The notes under the pieces: model-generated
What the model was told of the DNA's origin: nothing
What the model saw: only the letters and a program-made list of their open reading frames with translations
Databases searched by the model: none
Position numbers and translations under genes: made by a program
Source of the DNA: Bathynomus jamesi
Taxonomy: Eukaryota > Arthropoda > Malacostraca > Isopoda > Cirolanidae
Direction of reading: 5' to 3'
DNA length: 64,000 nucleotides
NCBI GenBank assembly: GCA_023014485.1
Contig: JAJOZX010005517.1
Span: forward strand, 231,501 to 295,500
Shown here: in pieces, positions 1-10,262 of the stretch
How the letters are laid out: each line of letters opens with the position of its first letter
Numbering within the stretch: position 1 is the stretch's first letter

Positions 1-299
1 ACCTCTGTTGCTGCTATCCTTCGGGTGCTGACACCAGGATGTTCCTCCACGCGATTCAGGACCCGCTCCTCCAACTCAACTGTTCTGGTGCTGATTCGTC
101 TACCACCATCTGAAACTCGCTTGTTGAATGATCCTGTATCACCAAGATGCTCGTCTTTTCTCTGAAAGGTCTTCTTATCTGGCAGACGGCGATTCGGAAA
201 CCTTTCCGCATACAGACGTCTTGCTGCGGCCGCATTACACTCGGCAGGTTCATACATGAGATGCATGTCTGCCATTTCTCCGTTTGAATAAGCCTCCAT
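1..299 (-). CDS. Mariner-like transposase N-terminus (partial)
   Basis: The frame opens with an ATG at 299 and stays open for about 99 codons to the window edge. It begins MEAYSNGEMADMHLMY and continues through an alanine-rich helix, then RRLYAERFPNRRLPD and a basic RRISTR segment. This order (Y-x-x-G-E, D-M, Y, RFPNRRxPD, phenylalanine-basic linker, second helix-turn-helix) is the known N-terminal DNA-binding region of DUF4817-type mariner transposases, which binds the inverted repeats. The catalytic DDE part would lie upstream of the window. No break is visible in this part, and the ATG is the first in frame. Confidence 0.75.
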   Translation of the reverse strand, partial: MEAYSNGEMADMHLMYEPAECNAAAARRLYAERFPNRRLPDKKTFQRKDEHLGDTGSFNKRVSDGGRRISTRTVELEERVLNRVEEHPGVSTRRIAATE

Positions 300-699
300 T
301 CTCACTTCAAATGCACACTATTACTGAATACCACAAAAACTTTTAAGGTCTTTTTTTCACTGGACTGCACTTATTCACGGTAAGAAGTTACGAATACGAA
401 CAGTGAAACACCGCGATGCACCTCTGACTGACTGATGTCTCTACACTCAACGATATTGAAACGTGTGTGCGAAACATTACAATCGGCAAGGCAATACATG
501 AAATAAGTCTCGTACACACTCAAACATTGTCGGCAAGCAGTGTTTGTAAACAGTTTGCGGAAAGAATTGCTGGAACACAAAACGGGCTGTAACTAGGAAA
601 CAAAGCGATTTCGGGCATATGTTTATACACACTTTTTTCATTGTTTTCAGGTCCTTAATCCATCCTGAAAGTGCGTTCCACATGTTATGAAACACCCTG
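1..699 (-). mobile_element. Mariner-like element (DUF4817 class), 5' portion cut by window edge
   Basis: The right end is a mariner-type terminus reading CAGGGTGTTTCATAAC inward from 699, with a TA at 700-701 consistent with the usual TA target duplication. A transposase reading frame starts at 299 on the minus strand and runs off the window. Positions 300-699 are the 5' non-coding region and inverted repeat. The terminal motif is shared with the element at 46.3-48.9 kb, so I place both in one broad group. The left inverted repeat lies outside the window. Confidence 0.8.
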
Positions 700-1118
700 T
701 ATATATGCATAAAACTCATTCTAAATTTACACAAAAGCGTTTTCTATGTGTATTGGAAAAGGAAATCTTGAATAATTAATAAATAGATAAAAACTACAGA
801 GAAAAAAGTAAATTGTAAAAAGTATTGTACAAACATTTGTCGTACGTGAATTAAACGTGTCCAACATTTCCAACAGTGTATAAGTATGTCTCAGTTGACA
901 TACTTAAACAAGTATTTCAAGTGAATAAAGAGAATGTAACGTACTTATTGAAGAAGTTTCCATTCAGGGAATTAGAAATGTTACAAAATGTACAGTTAGT
1001 GATCCACAAACACCAAGTAAAACAATTGAAGGATTTCATAAGAGTTAATTTCAGTTCACCCATCAACGGCCTTTGTAAAGATCTGACATAGTGTACCATC
1101 CGTTCCAATAGACGGGAT
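700..1118. other. AT-rich interval without recognised gene
   Basis: AT-rich DNA between the first mariner and the 5'-truncated LINE. An open stretch of about 71 codons on the plus strand at 876-1091 matches nothing I recognise and has no ATG at its beginning, so it is not called as a gene. Confidence 0.5.
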
Positions 1119-3505
1119 CAACCCCTCGATACCGATACTAGATTTTACTCACTTCTTGGTAACTTTATTGATAATCGGAATAGTATAATTGTCGGAGACT
1201 AACTGCGCTAATGTTAATTACGAGGCTTTTACTAGTAATGAGGAGGGTTTGAGATTGATTGAGCTCATGGAAGATAATTTTTTACGACAGATGGTTACCG
1301 AACCAACGCGCGGTGACAATATTTTAGACGTGGTGATGACGAACGGCGAAAATATAGTCGAAGGTTTAGAAGTAGGTGAGAGTCTAGGATGTAGTGATCA
1401 TCAAATTCTTAGGTTTAAGTTACTGATAGAAAACACTAAGGATAGTAACGTAATAGAAGTCTCTGATTTTCGTAGGGCCAATTTTGATAGTTTTGCGGAT
1501 AGGATGAGAGTAGTGGACTGGGATAACTTATTTATGGGTAATGACACAACTTTGCATTGGGAGGCGTTTAAAGAAAGTTTTATGAATATTGAAAGGGAGT
1601 TTATTCCTCGTAGGCCCAAGGGCGCTAGAAGTCATGGTAGGCCCAAGTGGTGGACTAGGGAAATAGGCGAGTTCATAAACGAGCGTAACAGAGCGTATAG
1701 ACTTAATAAGCGCAATGGCACGGCAGCTAACTTTAATAGATATATCGAGCTTAGACGTCAGGTTAAAAGATCAGTTAGGAATGCTAAGCGTAATTTAGAT
1801 ATACTTATAGCTGCGGATAGTAAACGTAATCCAAAAAAGTTTTTTGAATACGTCAATAATCGTAAGCCGATAAAAGATAACATAGGCCCTCTAGTGGATT
1901 TTAACGGCGCTTTGGCTTCTGACGCTCAGGCGATGGCGGGTATTTTTAATAACTTTCTTGCGACCATAGAAGACGTAAATAATGTCCCCAACGTGGACGA
2001 TATCGTTCCATTTAGTAGCGAGACTATTTTGGATGAAATAACTGTTTACGAGGGTGAGATTGCGCATTACATCGATAGGCTAAAAGTTAGCAAGTCTCCA
2101 GGCCCTGACGTGTTTTATCCCAGACATTTGAAAGACGTTATTGTAGGCCCATTAACGAAGATTTTTAATCTGTTACTCGAAACGGGGATTATTCCTGAAG
2201 ACTTCAAATTAGCTAACGTCACGCCCATTTTTAAAAAAGGCAACAGCACAGTAGCTAGCAATTATAGGGCTATTAGCTTAACGTCAATTGTCGATAAACT
2301 TTTGGAATCCGTAGTTAGGGATCGTATCATCGATCACTTAGAAAGTCGAGATTTGATTAATAGTAGCATGGGTTTCGACGCCATAGATCTTGTTTAACTA
2401 ATTTGTTAGAATTTTATAACGAAATAGTGCGCGAATGCGATAGGCATAGAGCGGCTGACGTTATTTATTTAGATTTTAAAAAGGCGTTCGATACAGTTCC
2501 GCATAGAAGATTAATTGCGAAGGTTAAAGCGCACGGTATACGCGGTCAGGTAGCTAACTGGTTAGAGGAATGGCTTCGTGCTAGGAGACAAGAGGGTCGT
2601 TGTTAATGGTAGTGAATCGGGGTGGTTGGATGTAGGTAGCGGTGTCCCACAGGGTTCAGTGTTAGGCCCATTGCTATTCGTAATTTACATTAACGACATA
2701 GATGTAGGACTGACTAGTAACGTGTCAAAATTCGCGGACGATACTAAAATAGGCGGTAAGGTTGTTAACGAGGACGATAGAAATAGGCTCCAAGACGATG
2801 TAAATAGGATTATGGAGTGGACGGATAAATGGCAGATGCAATTTAACGCAGAAAAATGTAAAGTTTTGCATATACGTTCTCGTAACAATAATTACACGTA
2901 CACGATGGATGAGAGAGAGTTAGTGAGCGTTGACGAGGAAGTAGATTTAGGCGTACGAGTATCTAAGATTTAAAAGTTAGGAACCAGTGCCTGGAGTCTT
3001 GCGCAAAAGCTAATAGGATGTTAGGCTTCATAGCGCGTAATTTCGAATTTAAATCGAAGAATATTATATTGCCCCTTTACAAGTCCCTAGTCAGGCTTCA
3101 TTTAGAATATGTCGTTCAGTTTTGGTGCCCGTATTTGCGTGAGGATATTGATAGGTTAGAAAGGGTTCAGCGTCGTGCCACGAAACTAATTCCGTCATTG
3201 GGCAACAAGCCTTATGAAGATAGGATTAGAGAGCTAGACTTGCATTCACTCCAACCTAGGAGATTAAGAGGGGAACTTATTGAAGTTTTCAAAATCGTTA
3301 ATAACATCGATAACGTAAATTTTGATAAACTGTTCACTTTCGATAATAACAATACTCGTAATAACGGATTTAAGTTGCGTGGCAGAAGTTTCATTACTAA
3401 TATCGCTAAAAACTTCTTTACGTTTAAAGTAATTGATAAATGGAATAATCTTCTCGCGCCCGTCGTGAACTCGACCAGCGTAATGTGTTTAAAAACCGTC
3501 TAGAT
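1119..3505 (+). pseudogene. LINE ORF2 remnant: endonuclease C-terminus and reverse transcriptase
   Basis: The remnant runs in order through the end of an AP-type endonuclease (LDVVMTNG, then SDHQILRF near 1340-1420), a basic linker, and a reverse transcriptase: PGPD at about 2100, YLDFKKAFDTVPH at 2466-2504, GVPQGSVLGPLLF at 2641-2680, and the catalytic FADDTK at 2731-2748. The C-terminal domain carries HLEYVVQFW (3103) and RRATKLIP. It needs at least four reading-frame changes: a short deletion at about 1194 in the GDFNCPN motif and single-base shifts near 2375, 2590 and 2970. The catalytic aspartates are intact. No initiation codon is credible because the 5' end is missing. Confidence 0.85.
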
Positions 3506-3705
3506 AGGCATTTTAAAAATATTAACTGTTTAAAATAAAAACAATTGGCAACAGGAGCTCTCGGGGTGGTAATCGGGGATGAGTCTGTTGACGACTAATG
3601 CCAGCTTGTGACATGCCAGTGTGTGATTTGCCAGCACAAAAAAAAAAAAGTTAGACTAATAATTAATTAGTTGTACCTCGTTGCATAAACTAACCCACTT
3701 TTTGT
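1119..3705 (+). mobile_element. CR1-like non-LTR retrotransposon, copy 1 (5'-truncated)
   Basis: Homology with the inverted copy at 6.5-14.2 kb starts near 1119, inside the endonuclease domain, so this copy lost its first ORF and the start of the second by 5' truncation, which is usual for LINEs. The coding part ends near 3505. A 3' tail with short GCCAG repeats, an A-run at 3638-3649 and a conserved ACTAAC..CACTTT stretch to about 3705 is shared with the other copy. A longer module (module X) follows downstream. I infer the CR1/Jockey supergroup from the reverse transcriptase motifs. Confidence 0.85.
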
Positions 3706-3774
3706 TATTCTTTATACTTCTTTATACTTTTTTCTTCTTTTTCTCCTCTCCTTATTTGCGTATCTGTAACTCTC

Positions 3775-4510
3775 TTTATTGCATGTCTCTAGTTTGCATG
3801 GTATGATAGTGTTTGAGTTAAGAATGTGTTGCATGGTTTGTAATGCGTTCTTATTTTATTTCTTTTAATCTTTCACCCCTTTCCAGCCTAGTGGGATGCA
3901 TCCTCTACCTCCCTGTGGAGTGGAGGATCGGTCTGCAACAGCTGGAAGTATGTGTTGTTCTTTGAGTTAAGAATGTGTTGTTCTTTGAGTTAAGAATGTG
4001 TTGTTCTTTGAGTTAAGAATGTGTTGTTCTTTGAGTTAAGAATGTGTTGTTCTTTGAGTTAAGAATGTGTTGTTCTTTGAGTTAAGAATGTGTTGTTCTT
4101 TGAGTTAAGAATGTGTTGTTCTTTGAGTTAAGAATGTGTTGTTCTTTGAGTTAAGAATGTGTTGTTCTTTGAGTTAAGAATGTGTTGCATGGTTTGTAAG
4201 CGTTTTTATTTTTCTTCTTTTCATCTTTCACCCCTTTTCGGCAGAGTGGGCTCTACCTCCCTATGGAGTAGAGGACCGTTCTGCAACCTTTCCTATTCTC
4301 TCCGACTATTTTTCTGACTTGTCGGCAGTGGCTGGCGGATGATGGTCAGTCTTTTTTTCTCTTTTTTCTGAATAATGTTAACCCACGAGTGAGAGGTGTT
4401 GCTACTTACTTAATCCCTTATTCTCTTCTCTTAACCCCCTACTCTTTCCTTTCTCTCGGGCTAACCTTAGAGTGGATCTTAGGGTCTTTGTTAGCCTTAG
4501 CTTCTGTAGA
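3775..4510 (+). repeat. Module X, copy a (dispersed LINE-associated 3' module)
   Basis: This block contains GCATGGTATGATAGTG, a pyrimidine-rich tract, CGACTATTTTTC, GACTTGTCGGCAGTGG, CTCGGGCTAACC and ends with TTAGCCTTAGCTTCTG. The same order occurs inverted at 5711-6050 and directly at 41640-41975. This copy is enlarged by a partial internal duplication (3831-3890 and about 4181-4240) flanking the 23-bp minisatellite. It follows the CR1-like LINE here. Confidence 0.8.
3951..4180 (+). repeat. 23-bp minisatellite, 10 units
   Basis: Ten head-to-tail copies of TGTGTTGTTCTTTGAG plus TTAAGAA, with no differences that I can see. The array lies inside module X, copy a. Its flanks repeat the related text GTGTTGCATGGTTTGT, so the unit probably arose by local expansion of that sequence. 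The lack of divergence suggests recent expansion or an assembly artefact. Confidence 0.95.
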
Positions 4511-4775
4511 TATGCACCTTAAGGTTCGATGATATCCCGACAATTGGAAAAGATATTGCGTACTTTTCACGACTAAAGTATATATATTATGGCTCCCGGT
4601 AACTCAGCGGTGCCAGTGTTGGACTTTCGGCGGTGAGGCTCTGGGCTCGTACTTTGCTGATAGCACCTGGTTTGGATTCAGCTGGCCACTCACCTTGTTA
4701 ATGCTTGGGCTCAGATAATCCTTGGGGGTGCACACATCCTCACACTGAGGGTAAACGAGTTCCGGAAGATATATA

Positions 4776-5064
4776 ATCTTGGTTTTGCTTCCACCCGAAT
4801 TATTCATTCTGACGAAGGTCAAGCTTGTCACGACACCTTAGACCTACAGTTTAACGTGGAATCCGAACCACGCCTCAGCAGCAGCCTAACGTCTTAACTA
4901 TTAGGCTACTCAGGGTGCCCATTTAGCTACCAATCAATTTTTTTTATTGTGTGGAAGGACGAATAGTTGGGATTTGCTGCGCGCCGCCTGCCGTCACCCT
5001 GTCTCAATCCCGGGGCCGATGGATTCATAGTCAGCGACGCTAACCACTACATATCACCGATGTG
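4776..5064 (-). repeat. SINE-A copy 1 (two tRNA-like parts)
   Basis: Read on the minus strand from 5064, the element has an A-box-like TGTAGTGGTTAGCG, a poor B-box (GGGATTGAGAC), and a GC-rich segment. A second tRNA-like part follows, with GTAGCCTAATAGTTAAGACG and GGTTCGGATTCC. The tail reads CTGTAGGTCTAAGGTG, ACAAGCTTGACCTTCGTC, then AAAACCAAGAT. Copies at 54.8 and 61.8 kb share this order. The adjoining 4590-4775 has another weak tRNA-like pattern that I do not call. Confidence 0.75.
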
Positions 5065-5065
5065 C

Positions 5066-5125
<60 letters not shown>
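5065..5125. repeat. (TA)n microsatellite
   Basis: Nearly pure TA dinucleotide run directly abutting the 5' end of the SINE-A copy. Confidence 0.95.
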
Positions 5126-5129
<4 letters not shown>

Positions 5130-5710
5130 CTGCTATATATATTAGATTTAAACTCCTTTGCACTAATTTTTCTCCAGAAACAATGTACTAGACTTTTGAA
5201 GCACCCTGTACATACACTTTGTTGTTAACTACCTTCAATCTAATTAGGTACATAATCACTGCTATGAAGTCTTTAATTAAAGGGATACTGTACTCGGATT
5301 CAGAACTTGCTGATTGATTATTAGAGAGATTAAATATTCAATTAATTTTCAAGTAACCTAATTTAGCATCAATCCACTTTATCATCTTATCGCCGACTGC
5401 GCAGGCATATTGATGTATGCCGTAGGAGGCCTAATTTAAATTACGTTTCCAAAAAACTTTGTGGTTGAAGAGTTTTTAATAATAATAATAATAAATAATA
5501 ATAATAATAATAAATCCGCTACAATTAATCCAGAGGTGGTGTTTACAATGTAATAATGGCCTTTACAATACTCCCTTTCTTAAAAAGGTTCCATATTTTC
5601 GCTTAAAATACTTCCATTCAAAGTTTCGCTGCAAAATTAAAATTAGTGAAAGAAGGCTGATCATTTTCGCTGAAGACATTCACGTGACCTTCTTCCGTAA
5701 AAGAAAGATC
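5126..5710. other. AT-rich interval with a solo mariner-type terminus
   Basis: Positions 5190-5208 end in GAAGCACCCTG followed by TA. This looks like an orphan mariner inverted repeat, but no partner terminus or transposase is visible nearby. An (AAT)n run occupies about 5476-5515. Nothing else is recognised. Confidence 0.45.
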
Positions 5711-6050
5711 TACAGAAGCTAAGACTAACAAAGACCCTAAGATCCACTCTGAGGTTAGCTCGAGAGAAAGAAGAGAGTACGGGGTTAAAAGAAGAGAATA
5801 AGGGGTTAAGTAAGTAGCAAAACCTATCATTCGTGGATCAACATTCATTCAAAATAAAAAAGAGAGAGAGAGAAAAAGACTCACCATCATCCGCCGGCCA
5901 CTACCGACAAGTCGGAAAAATAGTCGAAGAGAATTAGGAAAAGGGTGAAAGATAAAAAATAAAATAAGAACGTTTACAAACCATGCAAACACAGTCTCAA
6001 CTCAAAGAAAAACTGTCATACCATGCAAACTACAGACATGTAAGTAAAGA
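5711..6050 (-). repeat. Module X, copy b
   Basis: Inverted copy of the block at 3775-4510, without the minisatellite. Read on the minus strand it runs from CATGGTATGACAG through GACTTGTCGG to CTTAGCTTCTGTAG. It lies on the 3' side of CR1-like copy 2, as copy a does for CR1-like copy 1. Confidence 0.8.
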
Positions 6051-6545
6051 GAGTGTTGGTTTACGTCGTCGTCGTTGGCCTAGGCAAGCTACGGCTTGGG
6101 ACCGTAGCGCATCTATCCGGTATAGGTTAACCTGGATGATGTAGCCATAAGCACTGCCGCTGGTTAAGTGCCAACCAGTGATTATCTCACTAGCCGTATT
6201 GAGTCCGTTAGGCGAAACTGCGACAGTACCAAAGGTGGAAAATATAACCCTTGGATTTCTATTATTTATTTGTAAAATGGACATGGTATTAGATTAAAAT
6301 AAATATTTGAATATAAATAATTAACTGACAATTGTGATATATAATTAATTATGTTTACATACAATAAAATAATATAGTATACATAAAATTAGTATTAATG
6401 TGGTTCACAATTGAATTATAATGGGGTAACTAATTTAAAATGAATTTATACTATTCCGAAATTCAAGACGGTAAAATTAACATTTAACTTGAAACTAAAA
6501 TAAGAGTATTCACTACAAGAGGATGAGAGGGAAACAAAAAAAAAA
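6051..6545. other. Unrecognised insert between CR1 copy 2 and module X
   Basis: Absent from the equivalent place beside CR1 copy 1. Positions 6060-6285 are less AT-rich than the surroundings and open on the minus strand for about 84 codons (GLNTASEIITGWHLTSG and onwards), but I recognise no family. Positions 6290-6545 are AT-rich and featureless. Confidence 0.4.
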
Positions 6546-6734
6546 TTATGAAGAGTACAACAAAGTGAGTTAGTTTACGTGTTAGTCTATTTTTTTTATT
6601 TTAATAATATAAATTGAACGCTGGCACGTCACACACTGGCATCAATCGTCAACAGATTCAAACCTCGACTATCACCCCCAGAGCTCCTGTTGTTAATTGT
6701 TTTATTATTTTAAATGACGTTAATATTTTTAAAA

Positions 6735-8530
6735 TGCCTATTTAAACGGTTCTTAAACATATTAACGCTGGTAGAGTTCACGACGGACGCGGGAAGATTA
6801 TCCCGTTTATCAATTACTTTGAATGTAAAAATGTTTTAGCGATGTTAGTAATGAAACGTCTGCCACGTAATTTAAATCCGTTATTACGAGTATTGCTATT
6901 ATCGAAAATGGACAATTTCAAAATTTACGTTATCGATTTTATTAACGATTTTGAAAACTTCAATAAGCTCCCCCCTTAATCTCCTAGTCTCGAGTGAATG
7001 CAAGTCTAACTCTTTAATCCCATCTTCCGTCGTCATAAAATTTGTTGCGTAGTGACGGAATTAGTTTCGTGGCGCGTAAGTGAACCCTTTCCAACTTATC
7101 AATATCCTCACGCAAATACGGGCACCAAAACTGAACGGCAAATTCTAAGTGAGGCCTGACTAGAGACTAGTAAAGGGGCAATATAATTCTTCGAAATTCG
7201 AAATTACGCGCTATGAAGCCTAACATCCTATTAGCTTTTGCGCAAGACTCCAGGCACTGGTTCCTAACTTTTAAATCCTTAGATAAGCGTACGCCTAAAT
7301 CTACTTCCTCGTCAACGCTCGCTAACTGTATAGTCTATCGTGTACGTGTAACTATTGTTACGAGAACCTATGTGCAAAACTTTACATTTGTCTACGTTAA
7401 ATTGCATCTGCCACTTATCCGTCCACTCCATAATCCTAATTACATCGTCTTGGAGCCTACTTCCATCGGCCACGTTAAGAACTTTCCCGCTTATTTTAGT
7501 ACCGTCCACGAATTTTGACACGTTACTGGTCAAGCCAACATCTTTGTCGTTAATGTAGATTACGAATAGCAATGGGCCTAACACTGAATCCTGAGGGACA
7601 TCGCTACCTATATCCAACTACTCCGATTCCCTACCATTAACAACGACCCTGTTTTCTGGCACGAAGCCATTCCTCTAACCAGTTAGCTACCTGACCGCGT
7701 ATACCGTGTGCTTTAACCTTCGCAATTAATCTTCTATGCGGAACTGTATCGAACGCTTTTTTAAAGTCTAAATAAATAACGTCAGCCGCTCTATGCCTAT
7801 CGTATTCGCGCACTAATTCGTTATAAAACTCTAACAAATAGTTAAAGAAGATCTATGGCGCCGAAACCCATGCTGACTACTATTAATCAAATCGCAACTT
7901 CCTAAGTGATCGACGATACGATCCCTAACTATGAATTCCAAAAGTTTATCGACAATTGACGTTAAGCTAATAGGCATATAATTGCTAGCTTCTGTGCGGT
8001 TGCCTTTTTTTAAAAATGAACGTAACGTTAGCTAATTTGAAGTCTTCAGAAATAATCCCCGCTTCCAATGACTTACTAAAAATTTTTATTAAGGGGCCTA
8101 CGGTAACGTCTTTCAAATCTTTCAAATGTCTAGGATAAAGCGCGTCAGGGCCTGGAGCCTTGCTAACTTTTAGCTTATCGATATAATGCGCAATCTCACC
8201 GTAAAGTTATTTCATTCAAAAGTGTCTCGCTAGTAAATGGAACGATATCGTCCACGTCGGGGACATCATTAACGTCTTCTACGATAAAAGCTGTCGCAAA
8301 AAAAGTTGTTAAAAATACCCACCATCCCTGAGCGTCGGAAGCCAAAGCGCCATTAACGTCCACTAGAGGGCCTATATTATCTTTTATCGGCTTACGATTA
8401 TTGACGTCGTCAAAAAGACTTTTTCGGATTATGTTTACTATCCGCAGCTACAAGTATATCTAAATTACGCTCAGCATTCCTAATACATCTTTTAACCTGA
8501 CGTCTAAGCTCGATAATATCTATTAAAGTT
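6735..8530 (-). pseudogene. Reverse transcriptase part of CR1-like copy 2
   Basis: Read from 8530 leftward, it covers the linker, the fingers and palm with YLDFKKAFDTVPH (7766-7728), DVPQDSVLGPLLF near 7590, and the C-terminal domain to about 6735. Several frame changes and stops are present. The normal FADD catalytic box is changed to FVDG (about 7520-7505), so a catalytic aspartate is lost and the enzyme could not be active even if the frame were open. Compared with copy 1, GVPQG is also changed to DVPQD. This copy therefore looks older or less constrained. Confidence 0.8.
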
Positions 8531-8556
8531 AATAAACGCAATGGCACGGTAGCTAA
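8531..8556 (+). other. 26-bp micro-inversion relative to CR1 copy 1
   Basis: In copy 1 the segment beginning AATAAGCGCAATGGCAC lies in the same direction as its neighbours (1714-1739). Here the corresponding 26 bases read on the plus strand while the flanking LINE is on the minus strand. The Merlin terminus starts four bases further on. Confidence 0.7.
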
Positions 8557-9558
8557 GTCGGTAATGGTTCAGAATACGGGCGCCACTTAATTAAGCAAAA
8601 TTTCGAAAAATACCAGAGACAAAGTTGTTTCTCTCATTAAAATACGTTGATTGCATATGTCGCATAGTCAAAAAAACGAAGTTAGAAAATTATGAAAAAA
8701 TATATATAGCTACTTCAGTGCTTTTTAGTGCTTTTTGGGTATGAATCTAGGAAATTTTGAGTTGGCAACCCTACTATCGTTCATTCACTTTAGTTTGAAA
8801 ATGGCTTCGGTCTGTGACTGCTGTGCGGTGACGCTAGTTGAGCTCGCGGCCGTGTTGGAGGATCGGACGAAACTAATTAAATTACTTGCGGACCACAAAT
8901 TAATAAAAGTTATCTCTGTCTGTTTGTCCTGCGATAGTGTGGTGAACATTGCGGCTGATAATAATTTCCGCTGTGATAGAGGCGTCATTATTCGTGGAAA
9001 TAAGACTGTCAAGAGACGTAGGTGTAGGTTTAAGAAGTCTGCTTTCGCCGGTGTTTTTTGACCACGCACATTTACAACCGGCTACCATCCTACATTTAAT
9101 GTACTGGTTGTGCTGAATAATGCAACCTACGCTGACATTGTTGACCAGGTGCACGTGTCGAAAACCACCGTTATTGACTGGTTCAGTTTTGCTCGGGAAG
9201 TGGTAATTCATTACTGCGAAAAGAACGCAGAAAAACTAGGTGGTCCGGGAAAGATTGTCGAAATAGACGAAGCGAAGTTTGGCAAACGGAAGTATAATAG
9301 AGGACGTGTTATTGAAGGTGTGTGGGTTTTTGGGGGGTTCGAACGTGACTCGAAAAAACTATGGTAATTGTATACAACAACCCCCTCACCTCAATTTTAT
9401 GAAATTGACTTCACAATCGATGTAAAACCTTTATTTATAGCATGTAATTACTTTATTTATTTTCGGAACGGAACCTAACCTAAAAAAATGTATACTAGAA
9501 AAATGTATTTTTTACTAAAAAAGTGGGTAATTATTCGTTTTAGTGCTTTTTCTCCTTT

Positions 9559-9756
9559 CTGAACCAAAACACATTTTTATGGTGTTTTTTGGTGTGATTT
9601 GTTCAAATCTGAACTTCGTTTCTTTGGGAAATGAACCGTTTTTGAGAAATTTTAAAATTGAAAATTTCTCAAAAACGGCTCATTTCCCAAAGAAACGAAG
9701 TTCAGATTTGAACAAATCACACCAAAAAAACACCAGAAAAATGTGTTTTGGTTCAG
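9559..9756. repeat. Fold-back (long palindrome)
   Basis: Two arms of roughly 95 bp are almost exact reverse complements: CTGAACCAAAACACAT at 9559 and its complement ending at 9756, meeting at AATTTTAAAATTGAAAATT near 9650-9668. It sits where Merlin B should encode its catalytic domain. It could be a MITE or an inverted duplication formed in place. Confidence 0.85.
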
Positions 9757-9780
9757 ACCTAACCTAACCTAACCTAACCC
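9757..9780. repeat. CCTAA telomere-type repeat, about four units
   Basis: ACCTAACCTAACCTAACC plus TAACCC directly follows the fold-back. (TTAGG)n is the ancestral arthropod telomere repeat; here it is a short interstitial tract. Confidence 0.8.
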
Positions 9781-9834
9781 GCGTTTTTTCGCAATTTCTT
9801 ACCTTAAATAGCAGCGTTGGGATGTTTGTACAAA

Positions 9835-10262
9835 TCTGCGGCGACCAACAGGAATAAATAGACGATTTCGCCAGGCCCACCAATTTGAACTTGTTGGCCT
9901 AGCCAATGCTCACAGACGTCGAAGCAAAAATCCTCCAATTAACCGCACTCTCGGAAGCCAACGTTAAATAGAGCTGTGCATCTAGCTGTGTCGAACGCTT
10001 TGTCAAGAACAACCGAACGTACAATAAGTTTTGCCACAGTTTGAGGTGGGATTTTTCAACACACGTGCCCTTTCGACGGGAAACAGAGAAGGAACACTTT
10101 TTTTTTCTGCCGCGCTCGTCCCTAGTCAATCTTCTGCAATAATATTGGTCAGCAACTTCTCTATAATTACACTCATGACCACACTGCGGACAAATAACAC
10201 GAGTAGGTAAAACACCGTGACTGGTAAAGAAAACTTCAGCACCGTCTTCTTTTTTATAAGTA
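9835..10262 (-). pseudogene. Merlin B transposase N-terminal part
   Basis: Reading leftward from about 10262, the frame gives ITYKKEDGAEVFF, then a zinc-ribbon CPQCGHEC with later cysteines (YYCRR, KKKCSF), and KGTCVEKSHLKLWQ, a conserved pattern before the helix-turn-helix in ISXO2-like transposases. The frame degenerates after about 9900. A shifted GGPGEIV near 9880-9860 corresponds to GGPGKIVEID of Merlin A, just before the first catalytic residue, and the homology stops there. It is a truncated, inactive transposase on the opposite strand to Merlin A. Confidence 0.7.

Noticed and set aside
3951..4180. CRISPR-like array
   Set aside because: The 23-bp units are contiguous with no spacers; this is a minisatellite in a eukaryotic repeat.
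4590..4775. A third tRNA-like SINE head beside SINE-A copy 1
   Set aside because: Only a vague A-box resemblance, no good B-box and no second copy.
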